Positions 29,395-33,337 of a stretch of DNA of 33,337 nucleotides are shown one piece after another (position 1 is the stretch's first letter; every line of letters starts with the position of its first letter). The notes under the pieces are model-generated. The model ran no database searches. It saw nothing but the letters and a program-made list of their open reading frames with translations, and was not told the DNA's origin. The stretch comes from Bacillota bacterium. GTDB taxonomy: Bacteria > Bacillota > Sulfobacillia > Sulfobacillales > Sulfobacillaceae. The stretch is from positions 1 through 33,337 of the forward strand of contig JAJZXX010000251.1 of assembly GCA_021806205.1 (NCBI GenBank), given 5' to 3'. The position numbers were made by a program, and so were the translations under genes.

Positions 29395-29862
29395 ATGGCA
29401 GATACTGCCACTCGTAAACGAGACCCGGACGACCTGTTGCAAATCCGTGTGTGGATCACTCAGGCCAAATATGATCAGCTCAAACTCCGCGCCCGCCACC
29501 ATGATAGCTCAGTCGCCGCTGAAGTGAGGGCTCTCATGGACGCTGGCGAACAACGCACCGGTGCGGCCGAACAATTGGAGCGCAAGTTGGATTCGGTGAT
29601 GAACTATCTTACGAGCCACTTGGAGCCGCTCGCCTTTATTGCCGCGATGGACGCAGCCTTCAGCCGAGAGTCGTGGCGACTCCAGTTTTATGGTTCGCGT
29701 CCGGCCGACGCCGAAACTGTCGACCGCCAAATGGGCGAGCGGGCAACCAAACGGATTCGGCGCAAGCTCCACCAACTGCCCGATCCGACCGAACAACAGC
29801 CGAAGGACGATAAAGACGATAAAGAGGAAGGAGAATCCGATGACGAAAACGACGGAGCTTAA
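29395..29862 (+). CDS. Relaxosome accessory-like protein (ribbon-helix-helix type)
   Basis: ATG 29395 follows AAAGGAGATGG. The 155-residue product has an N-terminal 'LLQIRVWITQAKYDQLKLRARHHDSSVAAEVRALMD', the strand-helix-helix pattern of MobC/NikA-like proteins. A helical middle and a highly acidic tail (DDKDDKEEGESDDENDG) follow. Such proteins bind the transfer origin, help the relaxase nick it and repress their own operon. The two 18-bp repeats upstream are candidate binding sites. Its end overlaps the next gene by 23 bp. Confidence 0.65.
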   Translation: MADTATRKRDPDDLLQIRVWITQAKYDQLKLRARHHDSSVAAEVRALMDAGEQRTGAAEQLERKLDSVMNYLTSHLEPLAFIAAMDAAFSRESWRLQFYGSRPADAETVDRQMGERATKRIRRKLHQLPDPTEQQPKDDKDDKEEGESDDENDGA

Positions 29863-30265
29863 AATCCGGTTGCCCGTCGATATGGCCGCAGCGGTTCGGA
29901 CTCTAGCCGGTGACCGTGACCAAAGCATGAATGCTTATGTCACGCGGGCGATTCGCACCCAACTGATTGCTGACGCCACGGCAATGGAGGCCGGTAGCCT
30001 GATGGCACTGATCGAACAGGCCAACCAACCCCTGACCCGCTCAGCAAACTTTGCCGCTGTCCACGCCGCCGCGACCCTGGCTTTCGTGCGCGAATGGGCG
30101 AAAGATAGCTACATGGTAGCGGGACTGCCCGAAGACATGGCTCAGGAGAAAGCACAACTGTTAGCTGAAAATGCGTTGGACGAGGCGTTGGCCGTGTTCG
30201 AAGATCCCCGCACGCTCCATCAGTTCGGCTGGATCGAACGGCCAGACGACGACACCGACACCTAA
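29840..30265 (+). CDS. Second ribbon-helix-helix-type protein
   Basis: From ATG 29840 (after GGAAGGAGAA) the product is 141 residues. The N-terminal 'ELKIRLPVDMAAAVRTLAGDRDQSMNAYVTRAIRTQL' is an Arc/MetJ-type ribbon-helix-helix. The rest is helical with an acidic C-terminus. It overlaps the preceding gene and is 31 bp upstream of the relaxase, so all three are likely one transcript. Two adjacent ribbon-helix-helix genes may form a heteromeric relaxosome factor, or one may regulate the other. Confidence 0.7.
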   Translation: MTKTTELKIRLPVDMAAAVRTLAGDRDQSMNAYVTRAIRTQLIADATAMEAGSLMALIEQANQPLTRSANFAAVHAAATLAFVREWAKDSYMVAGLPEDMAQEKAQLLAENALDEALAVFEDPRTLHQFGWIERPDDDTDT

Positions 30266-30296
30266 TCTCGTGATTACAAAGAAAGGAGATTCTATC

Positions 30297-32462
30297 ATGC
30301 CAGCTCAGCCATTTATCATGCGTCTGCATTTTTACCTGCCGACCGGGACGGGCTTGCACAGCCTCGCCAGCGGAGCGCACCACGTGGCCTATGCTGGATC
30401 GAAAGAAAAGGCCGAGCTCATGATCGGAAGGCTGCTGGCCGAAAGCAACCGCAACAGTCTCGAAAGCGCCGCCATTCACGCCCGGTACGCGGGCGAGCGC
30501 GAAGGCTCTCTCGGCTACTTCGGCTCGATGGCCGACGATCCGAAAGGCGCGCAAAAAAGCATTCTTGCGGCCCAAGGCCCCGTGTGGCGGGTGATCAACA
30601 CTGTCGGCGAGGCGGACGCTCTAGCGATGGGCGGCGACCTGACCACCAAAGACGGCTGGGAACGAGCGTCAAAGCCCGTCGTGACCAAGATGATTAAAGA
30701 ACTCGGTCTCGACCCCGCGAAGGTGCAATGGATTGCCGCCGCTCACCGACACCAAAAGCACGAACACAACCCGCATATCCATTTGCTGATTTGGGAGACT
30801 GGAGAGGAGCCAACCCGCAAAACCGGCGAATGGTCGGATGCCGAACGCCGGGCCATTCGCAAGGCGTGGATCAGTGAGCTTTACCGTCCTGAGCGCCAAG
30901 TGTTGGGGAAGGAGAAAAGCGAGGCCCGGACCGAGGCCCGGAGCGCGTTGATTGACTTGGTAGCCCGCAAAAACGAAATGCAAGGATTCAATCGCGAGCT
31001 TACCACCCGCCTGGCCACACTGGGCAAAATGCTCCCGGGTCGAGGCCGGCTGGCTTACGCCTTTATGCCCCCAGAGATCAAAGCGAAAACAGAAGAAGGG
31101 ATCCGCTGGCTCTGGGATCAGGACCCCGGCCTCAAAACGCAACATGATCGGTATCTCGAAACCGCCGAGCGCATGGGCACGTTCTACTGGCACCAAGACC
31201 CCGAGAAAACGCAAAACACCCCCGGACGCCAAGAGGCCTTGGACCGGATTCGCCAAAACGCTGAGCACGATCTAATCCAACGCTTGGCCGCACCGATTCT
31301 TCGAGCGGCCCGCCAGCAAGCGTGGGCGATAGCCCGAGATGAGTACCGCGAAGCCAGCGCCAGTGTCCGGGTATTTTTGCGCGACGAGACCCAGGCAGAG
31401 CGATTAGACCCGTGGATTCGGCGGTTCAAGCGGGAAGGTTCGACTGACGGCGCATTGATTGATCTCGTGAGGTCGGCGAGGAATTGGCCTGAACGTGACC
31501 AATGGCTAGAAGATTGGCTAGCAGCATCGGAAGAATTATCCGAGTGGGCCGGCGGCGAGACCGGACTGCAGGCATGGGATACCGTGATCCAGTCCGTGGT
31601 CCAGGGAGCGGCAAGACAACGCCAGCGGGAAGAGTTGGCCGAGCAGTGGGAGAGCATTGTCAACGATCCCGACCACCCCGAGATCAAAGATCGCCTGTGG
31701 GCTATCGCGGAGGAATACGCCACGTCGGCCCGGACGACTCACGATTGGATCAGTGCGGTGGAAGCATATCATGTCACCCTGCCGACACTATCCTTGGCCG
31801 GCGGCGACCTCGCTGACCAGCGATTTGCCCGACACCTGGCGCACCACGTGGAATGGCTCGATGAACATCGGGCGATTGCCGCCGTGGTCAGCCGGGCTGA
31901 CCTGCGCCGGGCCCGCACAGACCCGGACGCGATCATTGATCGGGTGATTCGCGAGAGTCCGACACTTCAAAAACTGTGGGACACCGCGGGGATTACCGTA
32001 AATTGGCAACGCCCGTTTACCTACCGATATGCGCATGATAATGCCGATGGCGAGTGGGAATTCACCGAACGAGAATTTAAGACTCGCACCGGTGCTTTGT
32101 TATCGGCCACCTTTTCCGATCGGTTCGAGGCGACGGCCTTCGCGGCGATCTGGCCACCAGCCGAACCGCCACCGGGCATTCAAGCCAGCATGTTTGACCG
32201 CGAGTCACATCGGCAAGAGCAAGAGCAAGCCCGCGCGGCCTTGCGAGAGCGTGTGGGCAAGCATATCACGAGTATCGGCTATGAGTGCGGCGTCTATCGT
32301 CGTGCGTCCGGCCCGGATCTGATTGGCGCACTCCACCGGATCATGTGGCGAGCCGAGCACGATGCCCGCGCGACGGCTTACTGGCTGGCCGAGTCCCAGT
32401 GGCAACGGAAGAAAGCCGAATCCGCGATCGCCCGGTCGGCCGGCCAAGAAATCGCGCAGTAA
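30297..32462 (+). CDS. MobL-family relaxase
   Basis: From ATG 30297 (after AAAGGAGAT) the product is 721 residues. The N-terminal 170 residues match MobL/MobP relaxases: 'HARYAGEREGSLGYFGSMAD', 'GPVWRVINTVGEADALAMGGDL', then the metal-binding histidines 'AAHRHQKHEHNPHIHLLIW' (His150, His160, His162). The catalytic tyrosine is probably Tyr64 or Tyr74. The enzyme nicks the transfer origin and pilots the strand. The C-terminal 450 residues are a long helical, charged region I do not recognise; MobL proteins are usually shorter or carry other domains. Confidence 0.85.
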   Translation: MPAQPFIMRLHFYLPTGTGLHSLASGAHHVAYAGSKEKAELMIGRLLAESNRNSLESAAIHARYAGEREGSLGYFGSMADDPKGAQKSILAAQGPVWRVINTVGEADALAMGGDLTTKDGWERASKPVVTKMIKELGLDPAKVQWIAAAHRHQKHEHNPHIHLLIWETGEEPTRKTGEWSDAERRAIRKAWISELYRPERQVLGKEKSEARTEARSALIDLVARKNEMQGFNRELTTRLATLGKMLPGRGRLAYAFMPPEIKAKTEEGIRWLWDQDPGLKTQHDRYLETAERMGTFYWHQDPEKTQNTPGRQEALDRIRQNAEHDLIQRLAAPILRAARQQAWAIARDEYREASASVRVFLRDETQAERLDPWIRRFKREGSTDGALIDLVRSARNWPERDQWLEDWLAASEELSEWAGGETGLQAWDTVIQSVVQGAARQRQREELAEQWESIVNDPDHPEIKDRLWAIAEEYATSARTTHDWISAVEAYHVTLPTLSLAGGDLADQRFARHLAHHVEWLDEHRAIAAVVSRADLRRARTDPDAIIDRVIRESPTLQKLWDTAGITVNWQRPFTYRYAHDNADGEWEFTEREFKTRTGALLSATFSDRFEATAFAAIWPPAEPPPGIQASMFDRESHRQEQEQARAALRERVGKHITSIGYECGVYRRASGPDLIGALHRIMWRAEHDARATAYWLAESQWQRKKAESAIARSAGQEIAQ

Positions 32463-32463
32463 T

Positions 32464-32490
32464 CCCGACCCTCACTGGTCGGGTTTCTTC
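32464..32490 (+). terminator. Terminator-like hairpin after the relaxase gene
   Basis: CCCGACC and GGTCGGG form a 7-bp stem around CTCACT, followed by TTTCTTC. It lies 2 bp after the relaxase stop and may partly separate it from the coupling protein gene. Confidence 0.7.
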
Positions 32491-32521
32491 ATTTATAAAG
32501 TATAAAGGGGGTTGAAAACAC

Positions 32522-33289
32522 GTGAACCAACAAACCGCCAAAGCTCTGATCGGCGGGGCCTTCGGCGCGATTCCGGCTTGGGCGATCGGCATGGAGTTGG
32601 CCGACGTGACGGCGGGCGTCATTGAACCCATCGCCCGGCACATGAAAGCCGCGAAGGCGTCTGGCCACCCCGGTTTCAGCGGTGTCGGCACCATTTGGCA
32701 TGGATGGGTCAGTAGCCATGCCTACCTGCCGACGCACTGGGGTGTCCTCTTGGGCCACCCGGATTTGCTAGTCGGCGCGTTGGGGTTGGGTTGCCTCGCC
32801 GGGGGATTGGTCGCGCTCAAATCGGCCAAGTCGAGTGGGATCAGTTTCTGGGGCGGACCCGCCAGCGCCGGCAAGGGCCAATACGGCACCGCGCACTGGC
32901 GAGTTCCCAAGAGCCTCAACGAGAGCTACCAACGATGGAGTGCCCCGGTAATCAAAGACAAAAAGGCCCTGGCGCTCAAGACGGTCGATGAGATCCGCAC
33001 AGACGCCGACGCGATTCACGCCAAGTGGGTCAAGAACGGACAAAAAGGTCCTGAGCCCACCATGCCGAAAGTCGGATTGCTGGTTGGGCTCGACACTGAG
33101 AAAAACCCGCTGGCTGGCTGGATTTTAGAGCGGGACGAACATGCGCTGATTCTCGGGTCCACCCGGAGCGGCAAGACGCGCCGCCTCATTATTCCGAGCG
33201 TGGGCATTATCGGGTCCACGGCCACGGAGAGCCTCGTTGTGACAGACCCCAAAGGTGAGCTCGTGCGCGTTGTTCCTACACAGCGCTAA
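32522..33289 (+). pseudogene. VirD4/TraG coupling protein, interrupted after Walker B
   Basis: GTG 32522 follows AAAGGGGG. The frame encodes 247 residues of a type IV coupling protein. There are N-terminal hydrophobic segments (about 8-24 and 83-99), 'GTAHWRVP' (the family's start of the ATPase part), Walker A 'LGSTRSGKTRR' (212-219) and Walker B 'LVVTDPKGEL' (242-247). The natural product, about 600 residues, would continue 'Y..TA'. Instead the sequence switches at 33263 to GTGCG and reaches a stop at 33289. The start of the interruption looks like a group II intron, so the gene may still be functional after splicing if its second exon lies beyond the window. Confidence 0.75.
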
Positions 33290-33337
33290 GGAGTAATCCT
33301 TAACTAAAAGTAGGCAGTGGATACCCACTGAACTGTA
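33263..33337 (+). mobile_element. Possible 5' end of a group II intron (window-truncated)
   Basis: The insert begins exactly after the Leu codon of 'DPKGEL' with GTGCG, the group II intron 5' consensus. Short stems follow: GCGC/GCGC (33266-33285 region), TAAGGA-GTAA-TCCTTA with a GNRA-type loop, and CAGTGG/CCACTG. This fits domain I of such introns but is only 75 bp, with no reverse transcriptase or domain V in view. Confidence 0.5.

Overview
This 33.3-kb window looks like chromosome from an acidophilic or thermophilic member of the Firmicutes; a Sulfobacillus-like organism is my best guess. The support is strong AGGAGG-type ribosome binding sites, moderately high GC, a GatD-type amidotransferase, short TatA, NfeD/SPFH and MetX genes, and many decayed genes. 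The species call is inference; no rRNA or other marker gene is present.

Positions 1 to about 20,440 are chromosomal housekeeping and accessory genes. They run from the end of an amino-acid ABC permease through a decayed GNAT gene, a SAM methyltransferase, a minus-strand operon (small protein, OmpR-type regulator, sensor kinase, then a secreted repeat protein), a multiply frameshifted formaldehyde/alcohol dehydrogenase pseudogene next to an IS200-like tnpA, and an antitoxin with a truncated toxin-like ORF feeding into an unknown CDC-motif protein. Next come an Fe/Mn superoxide dismutase, an SPFH/NfeD pair, a phosphoesterase abutting a broken FAD oxidoreductase gene, a HEAT-like protein, a MetX-like acyltransferase, a GNAT acetyltransferase, cobalamin genes cbiB and cobS, a YbaK-type deacylase, GatD, TatA and cysteine synthase. 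The region ends with a complete selenocysteine tRNA gene (anticodon TCA, long variable arm) and its terminator.

From just after the tRNA-Sec to the window end the content becomes that of a mobile element, probably an integrative and conjugative or mobilizable element using the tRNA-Sec locus. It has a regulatory switch (XRE repressor against a divergent excisionase-like HTH protein, with promoter and operator between). It has a replication module (DUF927-type helicase, a large mirror-symmetric iteron array, a second set of 11-bp tandem repeats, a hypothetical membrane-anchored protein, a primase of the archaeo-eukaryotic superfamily and a small HTH protein). It has a segregation module (ParM-like actin, duplicated GTGACGTCAC palindromes and a ParR-like small protein). 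It has a transfer module (long repeats and a perfect inverted repeat before two ribbon-helix-helix-like proteins, a MobL-type relaxase and a VirD4/TraG coupling protein). The coupling-protein gene is cut immediately after its Walker B motif by a sequence starting GTGCG with group II intron-like folding, running off the window end. No integrase is visible, so the element assignment rests on gene content and on the tRNA boundary.

The strongest unexplained structure is the array at 24225-24550: twelve copies of a 9-bp motif, six in each orientation, with matching sequence variants in matching order on both sides of a 120-bp core.
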